Positions 1 to 6,775 are shown, counted from the first letter of the stretch. The stretch is 7,428 nucleotides of DNA from Melioribacteraceae bacterium (GCA_027858595.1 JAQICK010000198.1:1-7428); one strand, 5' to 3'. Notes: a model not told the origin generated them from the sequence alone. Numbers and translations: made by a program.

Positions 1-248
1 TATTCGTTTTAATGAAATTATACTATTACCGAGAACTGTTCCTCATTTATTTTTTATGAGATGCTAAGGTTTATACACACACTTAGTTCTGATCAAACCC
101 TGTTGAACCCAATAAAAAAATATTGTGTTAAAACTTGGATGTTAGCAAGAAATAAAAAGTTTAGATGCAAAAATATATTCTAATATTCCTATCAATAACC
201 AATTTTCCTAAAATAGATATTAAAAATTTCATAATTGATAATTAAGTC

Positions 249-278
249 TTGTTATGGATTTTGGTTTAAAATTATAAC
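249..278 (+). promoter_or_regulatory. Possible promoter for the rnf operon (weak)
   Basis: TTGTTA at 249-254 and TATAAC at 273-278 are separated by 18 bases, an acceptable sigma70-like arrangement about 110 bases before rnfC. A second option is TTGACT at 306-311, but no good -10 hexamer follows at the right distance. I found no clear copy of the Bacteroidota-type -7 element (TAnnTTTG) at a proper spacing. In DNA this AT-rich such matches arise easily by chance, so this is only a candidate. Confidence 0.2.
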
Positions 279-359
279 CCAAATATTGCTATTTTCGTAC
301 ATATTTTGACTTTTTTTTTGATATTTTTCATTTAAATGGCACAAATTATGATGCTCTAA

Positions 360-380
360 AATTTCAATTTTATTGGAATT
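360..380 (+). promoter_or_regulatory. 9-bp inverted repeat / leader hairpin just upstream of the rnfC start
   Basis: AATTTCAAT (360-368) and ATTGGAATT (372-380) form a nine-pair stem with one G-U pair around a UUU loop. The right arm ends six bases before the rnfC ATG at 387. It therefore sits where a ribosome binding site would be expected, and no Shine-Dalgarno sequence is visible there. It could be an mRNA hairpin that affects initiation at the first gene, a binding site for a dimeric regulator, or a chance palindrome in AT-rich DNA. It is not a terminator: the stem is AT-rich and no U run follows. Confidence 0.35.
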
Positions 381-386
381 ATTAAA

Positions 387-1715
387 ATGAAATTTTTCAG
401 TAGGCAAAAATCCTTTAAAGGTGGTATTCACCCTGTTGAATACAAAAGATTAACATCAAATCTACCAATTGATAAATTACCTATACCCTCAAAAATTATT
501 TTACCACTATCTCAACATATTGGTGCTCCATCTATTCCAATTGTTAACAAAAAAGACGAAGTAGTTGCGGGGCAATTATTGGCTAAACAGAATGGTCCAA
601 TTTCAGTACCAATTTATAGCCCAGTTGCCGGTAAAGTTCTAAGTATAGGAATTGAAGATACTGTTTCCAGTTTTGCAAAGGAATGTATAACAATACAATG
701 TACAGAAAATTCTGAATTGAATCAGCTTCCCAAATTGGATGTAGATAATATTACTTCAACAATGATTCGTGATAGAGTCCAATTGGCTGGAATTGTTGGA
801 CAAGGTGGAGCAGCTTTTCCAACATATTTTAAACTCACTCCCCCAAAGGATAAAATTATTGATTATGTAATCTTAAATGGCAGTGAGTGTGAACCCTATT
901 TAACACGAGATTACAGATTAATGATTGAACGTCCAAATGATTTAATAATTGGATTTAAACTTATTATGAGAGCACTAAATGTTGAAAAAGGTGCAATTGG
1001 AATTGAAGATAATAAGGAAGATGCTTATGAAATTTTAAATAATTTGGTTCAAGATGATGATTCTATTGAAATATTTAAATTAAAAACAAAGTATCCACAG
1101 GGTGCTGAAAAAATGTTAATTAATGCAGTATTAGATAGAGAAGTTCCTCCTGGCAAATTACCACTTGATGTGGGTGTTGTAATTCAAAACATTGGGACAG
1201 CCATATCAATTTTTGAAGCTGTCTATTGGGGAATACCTCAAATATCGGCGACATTAACTGTATCTGGATTAGGAATTAAAACTCCTAAAAACTTAAGTGT
1301 ACCAATTGGAACTCCAATAATTGATATTTTAGATTATTGTGGTGGATTTACAGATAAAGCAAAGCGAGTTGTTGTAGGTGGACCAATGATGGGAATAACT
1401 CAGCACAATCTTAATGCTCCTATAATGAAGGCAACTTCCGGTATTTTAGTTCTTACAGAAGAAGAAATAAATAAAGTTGAAGAAACAAATTGTTTACGAT
1501 GTGGAAAATGTATAGAAGTTTGCCCAGTAAATTTGACTCCAACAAAACTAGCTAGATTTTCTCAACTCGAACGTTTTGCTGATGCTGAAGAAAATGGAAT
1601 ATTTACTTGCATGGAATGTGGAACATGTGCCTACATTTGTCCCGCCAATATTCAACTAGTACAATGGATTGCGTTCGGTAAAAATAAAATATCACTAGCC
1701 AAGAAAGCAGGGTAA
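387..1715 (+). CDS. rnfC: Rnf complex subunit C, NADH/FMN and iron-sulfur subunit
   Basis: RnfC is the peripheral subunit of the Rnf complex that exchanges electrons with NAD(H). The N-terminus has the typical FKGGIHP motif (residues 10-16), followed by a barrel-sandwich region. GQGGAAFP (138-145) and NGSECEPY (164-171) are the flavin/nucleotide-binding signatures shared with the NuoF family. Two complete [4Fe-4S] motifs close the protein: C369, C372, C375, C379 and C408, C411, C414, C418. At 442 residues it is the short form found in Clostridia and Bacteroidota, without the long alanine-rich tail of gammaproteobacterial RsxC. The ATG at 387 is chosen because the conserved N-terminus begins directly after it; no Shine-Dalgarno precedes it. 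It is the first gene of the operon and rnfD follows after 12 bases. All cofactor residues are present. Confidence 0.97.
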   Translation: MKFFSRQKSFKGGIHPVEYKRLTSNLPIDKLPIPSKIILPLSQHIGAPSIPIVNKKDEVVAGQLLAKQNGPISVPIYSPVAGKVLSIGIEDTVSSFAKECITIQCTENSELNQLPKLDVDNITSTMIRDRVQLAGIVGQGGAAFPTYFKLTPPKDKIIDYVILNGSECEPYLTRDYRLMIERPNDLIIGFKLIMRALNVEKGAIGIEDNKEDAYEILNNLVQDDDSIEIFKLKTKYPQGAEKMLINAVLDREVPPGKLPLDVGVVIQNIGTAISIFEAVYWGIPQISATLTVSGLGIKTPKNLSVPIGTPIIDILDYCGGFTDKAKRVVVGGPMMGITQHNLNAPIMKATSGILVLTEEEINKVEETNCLRCGKCIEVCPVNLTPTKLARFSQLERFADAEENGIFTCMECGTCAYICPANIQLVQWIAFGKNKISLAKKAG

Positions 1716-1727
1716 AAAGGAAAATTT

Positions 1728-2690
1728 ATGAGTGAAACAATTTCGGCAACAAATGCAAAATTGGAGATTGCAAGATCGCCTCATGTGCATTCACACTGGT
1801 CAACTAAACAAGCAATGTGGCTTGTAATAATTGCACTTATTCCGTCTGTTATTTCTTCTCTGCTTTTCTTTGGAATATCACAATTATTGATAATTTTAGT
1901 TAGTGTCAGTTTTGCTGTTGCGACCGAAACAATAATTAAAACAATTAGGAAGCAACCAATTTCTATTAGTGATGGAAGCGTGATAATTACTGGAATTTTA
2001 CTTGCCCTCATTCTTCCACCAAACTTTTCACTTGTTTCAACAGCAATTGGGGCTGTTGTTGCTGTTGGTATTGGAAAAGAAGTATTTGGTGGATTGGGAT
2101 TTAACATTTTCAATCCTGCACTTGTTGGAAGAGCATTTTTACAAGCTGCATTTCCTGTAAACATAACTACTTGGACAAAACCAAGCTTTACTGATGCTGT
2201 ATCCTCTGCTACACCTCTTTCGTTAATGAAATTTGATAACAAATTTGAATCGTTGAACAGCCTTTTTATTGGGAACACTGGAGGCTCACTTGGCGAAACT
2301 TCTGCTATCGCAATTTTAATTGGAGCAATATTTCTACTTGCGACGGGAGTAATAAATTACAGAGTTCCTTTAGCAATGATTCTGTCCGCAGTTATCTTTG
2401 GTGGAATTTTCTGGTTAATTAATCCTTTACACTTTCCAAACCCATTATTTCATTTATTAGCTGGTGGTTTTCTATTTGGTGCAATTTTCATGGCAACTGA
2501 TTGGGTTACTTCGCCATTATATTCAAGAGGCATGTGGATTTACGGTATTGCTATTTCACTAGTTGTAATTCTTATTCGCTTATTTGGTGGTCTGCCTGAA
2601 GGAGTAATGTACTCAATACTTTTATTAAATGGCTTTGTTCCGCTTATTAATAAATATACCAAACCACATATATTTGGGGAGGAAAAATGA
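1728..2690 (+). CDS. rnfD: Rnf complex subunit D, flavin-bearing membrane subunit
   Basis: RnfD is an integral membrane subunit related to NqrB that carries covalently bound FMN and takes part in ion translocation. About nine to ten hydrophobic segments span residues 30-303. Family signatures in order are DGSVIITGILLALILPP (82-98), FNIFNPALVGRAF (125-137), SSATPL (159-164), the GSLGETSAIAILIG stretch (186-199) and MATDWVTSP (255-263). By analogy with known RnfD/NqrB proteins, T162 in SSATPL is the expected phosphoester FMN attachment site. The length (320 residues) is normal. AAAGG at 1716-1720, seven bases before the ATG, is a usable ribosome binding site. The 3' end overlaps the start of rnfG by four bases, which suggests translational coupling. 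Confidence 0.96.
   Translation: MSETISATNAKLEIARSPHVHSHWSTKQAMWLVIIALIPSVISSLLFFGISQLLIILVSVSFAVATETIIKTIRKQPISISDGSVIITGILLALILPPNFSLVSTAIGAVVAVGIGKEVFGGLGFNIFNPALVGRAFLQAAFPVNITTWTKPSFTDAVSSATPLSLMKFDNKFESLNSLFIGNTGGSLGETSAIAILIGAIFLLATGVINYRVPLAMILSAVIFGGIFWLINPLHFPNPLFHLLAGGFLFGAIFMATDWVTSPLYSRGMWIYGIAISLVVILIRLFGGLPEGVMYSILLLNGFVPLINKYTKPHIFGEEK
2676..2682 (+). promoter_or_regulatory. Strong Shine-Dalgarno for rnfG inside the rnfD 3' end
   Basis: GGGGAGG lies four bases before the rnfG ATG at 2687 and within the last codons of rnfD. It is the clearest ribosome binding site in the operon, supports the ATGA-overlap start of rnfG, and contrasts with rnfC, which shows none. The spacing is slightly short. 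Confidence 0.65.
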
Positions 2691-3250
2691 AACTTGCAAT
2701 CAAAATGATATTTACATTATCAATTATTGGAATCATTTCTGGTTCACTTCTATCCAAATTGAGTGGTTGGGCAGAACCAAAAATTGCTAAACACAGATTG
2801 GAAGATACAAAAAAAGCAATATTTTTAGTGCAGCCCAAGGCTAACACATATAAGAAAATTGAATCCTTAGATTTTGAACTTTATAAAGTATCAATTAATG
2901 ATTCTTTAATAGGGTACGCCTTACCATATTCCGGTAGTGGCTTTCAGGGTAATATTAGATTAATGATTGGATTGGACTGTAATCTAATAAAAATTACAGG
3001 TATGAGAGTTTTAGAACAAGTTGAAACCCCAGGCCTTGGAACAAAAGTAACTGAAGAATCCTTTACTTGTCAATTTATCGATTTAGTTACAAATCCATTA
3101 ATTGAATGCATCAAAGGAGCAAAAGCTACAAAAGTTAATGAAGTTGAAGCAATTACAGGAGCAACAATTTCTTCAAAAGCAGTATTAAGAATTATTAATA
3201 CTGGATTAGGTGAATTACGTTCTCTTAAAGCAGAGGGAAAATTACGATGA
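2687..3250 (+). CDS. rnfG: Rnf complex subunit G, periplasmic FMN-binding subunit
   Basis: RnfG is related to NqrC: one N-terminal membrane anchor and an extracytoplasmic domain with covalently bound FMN that passes electrons within the complex. A hydrophobic helix covers about residues 5-26. The FMN-binding domain includes ETPGLG (113-118), a signature of the family, and ITGATISS (156-163). T160 in TGAT is the expected flavin-attachment threonine, by analogy with NqrC/RnfG. At 187 residues the protein is of usual size. The start overlaps rnfD by four bases (ATGA) and the stop overlaps rnfE in the same way, so translation of D, G and E is probably coupled. No anomaly is seen. Confidence 0.95.
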   Translation: MKLAIKMIFTLSIIGIISGSLLSKLSGWAEPKIAKHRLEDTKKAIFLVQPKANTYKKIESLDFELYKVSINDSLIGYALPYSGSGFQGNIRLMIGLDCNLIKITGMRVLEQVETPGLGTKVTEESFTCQFIDLVTNPLIECIKGAKATKVNEVEAITGATISSKAVLRIINTGLGELRSLKAEGKLR

Positions 3251-3921
3251 AAAATATTAGTCTAATAAAAGAGTATTCCAAAGGAGTTTGGAAAAACAAT
3301 CCAGTATTTATTCAAGTATTAGGCATGTGCCCTACGCTTGCTGTTACTGTATCAGCTATCAATGGTATTGCAATGGCATTAGCAACAACATTTGTTCTTC
3401 TATTTTCAAGCATTATTATTTCTTCCATTCGGAAAATAATTCCAGCTCAAGTAAGAATTGCAGCCTATATTTTAATAATTGCGACTTTTGTTACTATAGT
3501 AGATTTAGTAATGAAAGCTCAATTTCCTGAACTTAGTAAAGCTCTTGGGCCATACATACCGCTAATAGTTGTTAACTGCCTAATACTTGGCAGACAAGAA
3601 GCCTTTTCTTCTAAAAATGGAGTTCTCCGTTCTGCTTTAGATGCACTTGGAATGGGAACTGGTTTTTTAATTGCACTCTTTTCATTAGGGGGAATTCGTG
3701 AAATTTTAGGAAATCGTACTATACTCGGTCTTCAAATAATGCCTGATTTTTTTGAGCCATGGCTTATTATGATTTTACCTGCAGGAGCATTTTTAACACT
3801 TGGTTTGCTTATGGCTTATCTAAATTCTCTTGCCATAAAAACGAAGAAAAAAGAGAAAGCGTTATTAGTCTCTAAATTCATAATTGCTAAAAATAAATTT
3901 AAAATAGAAGCGGAAATATAA
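3247..3921 (+). CDS. rnfE: Rnf complex subunit E, integral membrane subunit
   Basis: RnfE, related to NqrD, forms an inverted-topology pair with RnfA in the membrane. Together they hold an iron centre between conserved cysteines at the middle of the bilayer. Family motifs are NPVFIQVLGMCPTLAVT (18-34), with C28, VVNCLILGR (108-116), with C111, and GGIREILG (148-155). About six hydrophobic segments lie between residues 20 and 195. The last 25 or so residues form a lysine-rich, presumably cytoplasmic tail. GAGGG at 3233-3237, nine bases before the ATG, is a ribosome binding site inside rnfG. The stop TAA shares its last base with the rnfA ATG. At 224 residues the length is within the family range. 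Confidence 0.95.
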   Translation: MKNISLIKEYSKGVWKNNPVFIQVLGMCPTLAVTVSAINGIAMALATTFVLLFSSIIISSIRKIIPAQVRIAAYILIIATFVTIVDLVMKAQFPELSKALGPYIPLIVVNCLILGRQEAFSSKNGVLRSALDALGMGTGFLIALFSLGGIREILGNRTILGLQIMPDFFEPWLIMILPAGAFLTLGLLMAYLNSLAIKTKKKEKALLVSKFIIAKNKFKIEAEI

Positions 3922-4496
3922 TGGAACTTATATTAATATTCTTTTCAGCTGCCATAGTAAACAATTTTGTTTTATCATACTTTCTTGGAATATGTCCATT
4001 TATTGGAGTTTCAAATAAAATATCATCAGCATTCTCCATGGGGCTTGCAACTACATTTGTAATGGTTATTACTTCAATTGTAACATGGTTAATTTATCAC
4101 ATGATCTTACTCCCATATCATCTGGAATTCCTACAATATGTATCTTTCATTTTGGTTATTGCATCCCTTGTCCAGTTTGTTGAAATGTTTATAAAAAAGG
4201 TTAGCCAACCCTTATATAGAGCACTAGGAATTTTTCTCCCACTTATTACTACTAACTGTGCAATATTAGGCTTAGCTCTCTTTATTGTACTACGTGAATA
4301 TACTTTTGTAGAAGGGATATTTTATGGGCTTGGTGCTGGAATTGGCTTTACTCTTGCAATTACTATAATGGCAGGCATAAGAGAAGAACTTGATTTAGCC
4401 GATGTTCCAGAACCTTTTAAAGGTGCGCCAATTACTTTAATTGTTGCTGGAATTTTAGCAATGGCGTTTATGGGTTTTTCTGGATTAATAACTTAA
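3921..4496 (+). CDS. rnfA: Rnf complex subunit A, integral membrane subunit
   Basis: RnfA, related to NqrE, is the partner of RnfE; the two are distant homologues inserted with opposite topology. Conserved features are FLGICPFIGVS (21-31), with C25, TNCAILG (111-117), with C113, and the C-terminal signature GIREELDLADVPEPFKGAP (152-170). Together with C28 and C111 of RnfE, these cysteines would complete the membrane-embedded iron site; this is inferred from the family. About six membrane segments are visible, and the length (191 residues) is typical. The ATG at 3921 overlaps the rnfE stop by one base (TAATG), a classic re-initiation arrangement. AGCGGA at 3909-3914 is a weak ribosome binding site. 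Confidence 0.96.
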   Translation: MELILIFFSAAIVNNFVLSYFLGICPFIGVSNKISSAFSMGLATTFVMVITSIVTWLIYHMILLPYHLEFLQYVSFILVIASLVQFVEMFIKKVSQPLYRALGIFLPLITTNCAILGLALFIVLREYTFVEGIFYGLGAGIGFTLAITIMAGIREELDLADVPEPFKGAPITLIVAGILAMAFMGFSGLIT

Positions 4497-4510
4497 TTGG
4501 AATAAAGAAA

Positions 4511-5308
4511 ATGACTGATACATTGATAGTAGCATTAACAACAATGGGTGGATTAGGATTTATATTTGCTGGTGGTCTAGCAATTGCAGATAAAAAACTC
4601 AGAGTTGAAGAGAATCCATTAATTGGACAAATAAATGATGTGTTGCCAGGTGCAAATTGTGGTGCATGTGGCAAAGCTGGTTGTTACGATTTTGCAGTAA
4701 ATGTAGTAGATGGAAAAATGAAAGTTAATGGTTGTCCAGTTGGCGGTGAGGATGTAGCAAATTTAATTGCAAATCTATTGGGCGTTGAAACTGATATTGC
4801 AATAAAACAAGTTCCCAGAATTTTGTGCAGAGGTGGAAATAATGAAGCTAAAAATAAACATGCTAATTATATTGGACCTAAATCATGTTCAGTGATGGAA
4901 GTTGTCGCTGGTGGAAATAAGCTTTGCGATTTTGGCTGTCTGGGTGGTGGTGATTGTATTGCAGCATGTCAATTTAGTGCTTTAATAATGAATGATAATA
5001 ATTTGCCTGAAGTTATTGAAGATTTGTGCACTAGTTGTGGTTTATGTGCTAAAGCTTGTTCAAAAAAAATTATTGAAATGCATCCGATTGATAGAAGAGT
5101 TTTTGTGTTTTGCAAAAGCCATTACGATCCAAAAAAATCAAGAGAAGTTTGTTCTGCAGCATGTATTGGTTGTGGAATATGTGCTAGAATTTCCGATAGT
5201 GGTATTGAAATGAAAAACAATCTTGCAGAAATAGATTACGATTCTTTTTATGCCTTGAGTTTTCCCTTCGATAAATGTAAAACAAAAGCAATTTCATATT
5301 TAAATTGA
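4511..5308 (+). CDS. rnfB: Rnf complex subunit B, ferredoxin-accepting iron-sulfur subunit with one cluster site lost
   Basis: RnfB takes electrons from reduced ferredoxin and passes them into the membrane part of the complex. A membrane anchor covers about residues 5-26. The RnfB-type [4Fe-4S] domain has C50, C53, C58 and C75. Further conserved cysteines are C106 and C126. A first ferredoxin-like pair follows: C139, C143, C149, C153 and C173, C176, C179, C183. After C201 and C214 comes a second pair whose first motif reads C218, C221, C224, S228 and whose second reads F246, L249, P252, C256. The spacing is kept exactly, but the four residues of one cluster are replaced while the four of the other remain. 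The surrounding NNLAEIDYD and KTKAI sequences are family-like, so the frame is intact. The gene starts 14 bases after rnfA. At 265 residues it is at the short end for RnfB from anaerobes. Its place at the operon end resembles the clostridial order. Confidence 0.95.
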   Translation: MTDTLIVALTTMGGLGFIFAGGLAIADKKLRVEENPLIGQINDVLPGANCGACGKAGCYDFAVNVVDGKMKVNGCPVGGEDVANLIANLLGVETDIAIKQVPRILCRGGNNEAKNKHANYIGPKSCSVMEVVAGGNKLCDFGCLGGGDCIAACQFSALIMNDNNLPEVIEDLCTSCGLCAKACSKKIIEMHPIDRRVFVFCKSHYDPKKSREVCSAACIGCGICARISDSGIEMKNNLAEIDYDSFYALSFPFDKCKTKAISYLN

Positions 5309-5347
5309 AAAATAGGATGATTCACAATTTAGAGGTCAAGAAATAGA

Positions 5348-5785
5348 ATGCAAGAAATTTTAAAAGAAAAAGGTATTGTCAAAAGTTTTAACGGCAACAA
5401 CATTGAGATTGTAATTAATTCATCCGATGATTGTGAAGAATGTACTGCTAAATTATTTTGCAATCCATCTTCCGATAGTAGAAGTATTTTATCCGTTTCT
5501 AGCAATGATAAATTTCAAATTGGAGATTCTGTTGAGATTGCAATTAAAGGGAAATCAATGTTTTTATTTTCGTTTTTCTTATACGGACTACCACTAATAA
5601 TATTAATTACTACATTGTTAATAGGATTATATACATTAGGAAATACTGAGAACAAAGAATTTTATTCTTTTTTATTTAGTGTGATTTTAATGGTAATCTA
5701 TTATTTGCTATTTAATCGGTTTATTAAACACAATACGAACTTTTTTAATTACCCAACAATCATTAAAACCGATAATTCAAACTAA
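5348..5785 (+). CDS. RseC/MucC-family membrane protein
   Basis: This 145-residue protein has the RseC/MucC layout. The N-terminal half, which starts EKGIVKSFNGNNIEIVI (7-23), has a cysteine cluster C29, C32, C38 (CxxCx5C). Two hydrophobic helices follow at about 71-97 and 104-123, with a short polar tail. RseC modulates the sigma-E response in E. coli, and RseC-like genes sit beside rnf/rsx genes in several phyla. In this context a role in assembling, reducing or regulating the Rnf complex is more likely than sigma-E control, but that is inference. It starts 39 bases after rnfB in the same direction and is probably the last gene of the operon. An AGAGG at 5331-5335 is distant from the ATG. 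An earlier ATG at 5319 leads to a stop after nine codons. The 3' end overlaps the convergent gene by 23 bases. Confidence 0.85.
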   Translation: MQEILKEKGIVKSFNGNNIEIVINSSDDCEECTAKLFCNPSSDSRSILSVSSNDKFQIGDSVEIAIKGKSMFLFSFFLYGLPLIILITTLLIGLYTLGNTENKEFYSFLFSVILMVIYYLLFNRFIKHNTNFFNYPTIIKTDNSN

Positions 5786-6650
5786 GTTCTGGATAAAAGA
5801 CTCTGTTGTAACCAATTGAACTTGTTTCCATTTTAACATCAGCATTCAAACTTCTGTTATAGCTATTTGAAGCTAGGGCAGCTTCAACAGCACTGACAAT
5901 ATGATTTACCACCAAAATTTTAACAGCAAGATTTGAAATGTCGTAAAAACTATTTGCTTTCCCTCTTTCATCGGCGTACCAATAAAATGTATCTGTTAAG
6001 TCGTCACCATATGTATATGTATCAGTATATATATAATCATCAGAATAAAAATCATTCCATCCAGGATTAAACTGCTGATACTTCCCTATCATTTCGTAAT
6101 ATTGTTGGTCATCGTAAGGAGCTAGTTGATGAGAATAGTAACTACCAATTGCCGTTTCTAAATGATTCAACTTACTCCAAACAACATCGCCATTGCTATC
6201 AAAAACATTAAAATCCTCCTCTGTAAAAGAGTCTGATATTATATCTGGATTTATTCTTAGAGCGTTATCAACTGACCATTGAGCATATTTATCAACATCC
6301 CAACCATCATCTGAATTTGCAAAATTTTCGTAGCTTGTTGTTTGGTCATTACCTTTACTGTTGTACGCAATTGCAGCAACAATTGCTGCAACTTCTAGTG
6401 TTACAAATATTGCAGTTTTCCAATAGTCTTCGTTATAAAACTGTCCAGCCCCTGGAAGTATTACTGACATTCCAGCAGCAAGCATTGGTGAGCGTTTTTT
6501 AATTGCTAGGCTTGTTTCAGTTTCATCAAAATGATAATTTTTGGAGGTGAATACTAAATCAAGAGAAAGATTTCCACTTAACTCCAGTTTGCTTTCTTGA
6601 GCAAAAGTAGTGATTGTAAGTGCAATGAATGTAAATATTATTTTTTTCAT
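5763..6650 (-). CDS. Exported DUF5683-like protein of unknown function
   Basis: The 295-residue product starts with a signal peptide: KK, a hydrophobic core, and a likely cut after A17 (TFA|QES). A conserved block follows, RSPMLAAG (53-60) and LPGAGQFYNEDYWK (65-78), leading into a hydrophobic helix at about 79-97. I recognise this as the DUF5683-type block common in Bacteroidota, Ignavibacteriota and relatives. The middle includes YYEMIGKYQQFNPGWNDF (184-201), then a Tyr/Asp/Thr-rich stretch (201-224). A second hydrophobic helix lies at about 239-260, and the C-terminus ends in YRF. Cell-envelope location is likely; the molecular function is unknown. The gene overlaps the 3' end of the rseC-like gene tail-to-tail. 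A palindromic repeat begins 18 bases upstream of its start. No Shine-Dalgarno is visible. Confidence 0.8.
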   Translation of the reverse strand: MKKIIFTFIALTITTFAQESKLELSGNLSLDLVFTSKNYHFDETETSLAIKKRSPMLAAGMSVILPGAGQFYNEDYWKTAIFVTLEVAAIVAAIAYNSKGNDQTTSYENFANSDDGWDVDKYAQWSVDNALRINPDIISDSFTEEDFNVFDSNGDVVWSKLNHLETAIGSYYSHQLAPYDDQQYYEMIGKYQQFNPGWNDFYSDDYIYTDTYTYGDDLTDTFYWYADERGKANSFYDISNLAVKILVVNHIVSAVEAALASNSYNRSLNADVKMETSSIGYNRVFYPELSLNYRF

Positions 6651-6667
6651 AGTGTTTTAAATCCTAT

Positions 6668-6753
6668 GTCATTACGAGGAGTTTGTTCTTTAACGACGAA
6701 GTAATCTGTTTCAGATTGCTTCACCCAACAAAAACCGTTGGATTCGCAACGAC
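6668..6753. repeat. Imperfect palindromic repeat (REP/MITE-like)
   Basis: Outer arms GTCATTACGA (6668-6677) and TCGCAACGAC (6744-6753) are reverse complements apart from two positions that could form G-U pairs. Inside is an 11-base hairpin, GAAGTAATCTG (6698-6708) and CAGATTGCTTC (6712-6722), with a TTT loop and one G-U-type mismatch. A smaller hairpin is CCAAC (6725-6729) with GTTGG (6737-6741). The whole could fold into a branched structure. It resembles the widespread interspersed family with GTCATTGCGAGG and GAAGCAATCTC cores that I recall from several bacterial phyla. It is more GC-rich than its surroundings and fills most of the 125-base gap between two minus-strand genes. It may be a small mobile palindrome, or it may act as a transcript end or stabiliser for the barrel gene. 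Confidence 0.7.
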
Positions 6754-6775
6754 CACGCAATACTTTTATTAAAAT

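Larger units (their letters stand above)
1..386. other. AT-rich non-coding leader upstream of rnfC
   Basis: No open reading frame of credible length or composition lies here on either strand; stops are frequent in all frames. The stretch is strongly A+T rich with homopolymer T and A tracts, for example the run of T at 311-319. Weak inverted repeats can be seen: CTCAT/ATGAG at 42-46 and 56-60, and TTTGGTT/AACCCAAA at 260-266 and 276-283 with one bulged base. Neither is followed by a convincing U-tract terminator. The 3' end holds the rnfC promoter/leader candidates listed separately. The gene upstream of the Rnf operon lies outside the window, so its strand and identity are unknown. Confidence 0.7.

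Noticed and set aside
42..60. Terminator of an upstream gene
   Set aside because: The stem is only five pairs with a nine-base loop and the T-run lies in the loop, not after the stem.
1781..2278. 165-residue antisense reading frame inside rnfD
   Set aside because: It lies entirely opposite the well-conserved rnfD and has no recognisable domain; long antisense frames are common shadows of membrane-protein genes.
4992..5213. 73-residue alternative frame inside rnfB
   Set aside because: It is an out-of-frame reading of the cysteine-rich part of rnfB, with no start signal or family features.
387..5308. Na+-translocating NADH:quinone reductase (Nqr) instead of Rnf
   Set aside because: RnfC has two ferredoxin motifs and an RnfB with its typical cysteine domain is present, while no NqrF or NqrA-like gene is seen. 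Gene order also matches Rnf.
5240..5308. Frameshift as the cause of the missing RnfB cysteines
   Set aside because: The flanking NNLAEIDYD and KTKAI sequences are both family-like in the same frame and the motif spacing is exact, so substitutions and not a shift explain the pattern.
6005..6040. TA-rich tract as a simple repeat or origin-like element
   Set aside because: It lies inside a coding region and is explained by Tyr/Thr/Asp codons; no iterons or DnaA-box-like sites accompany it.
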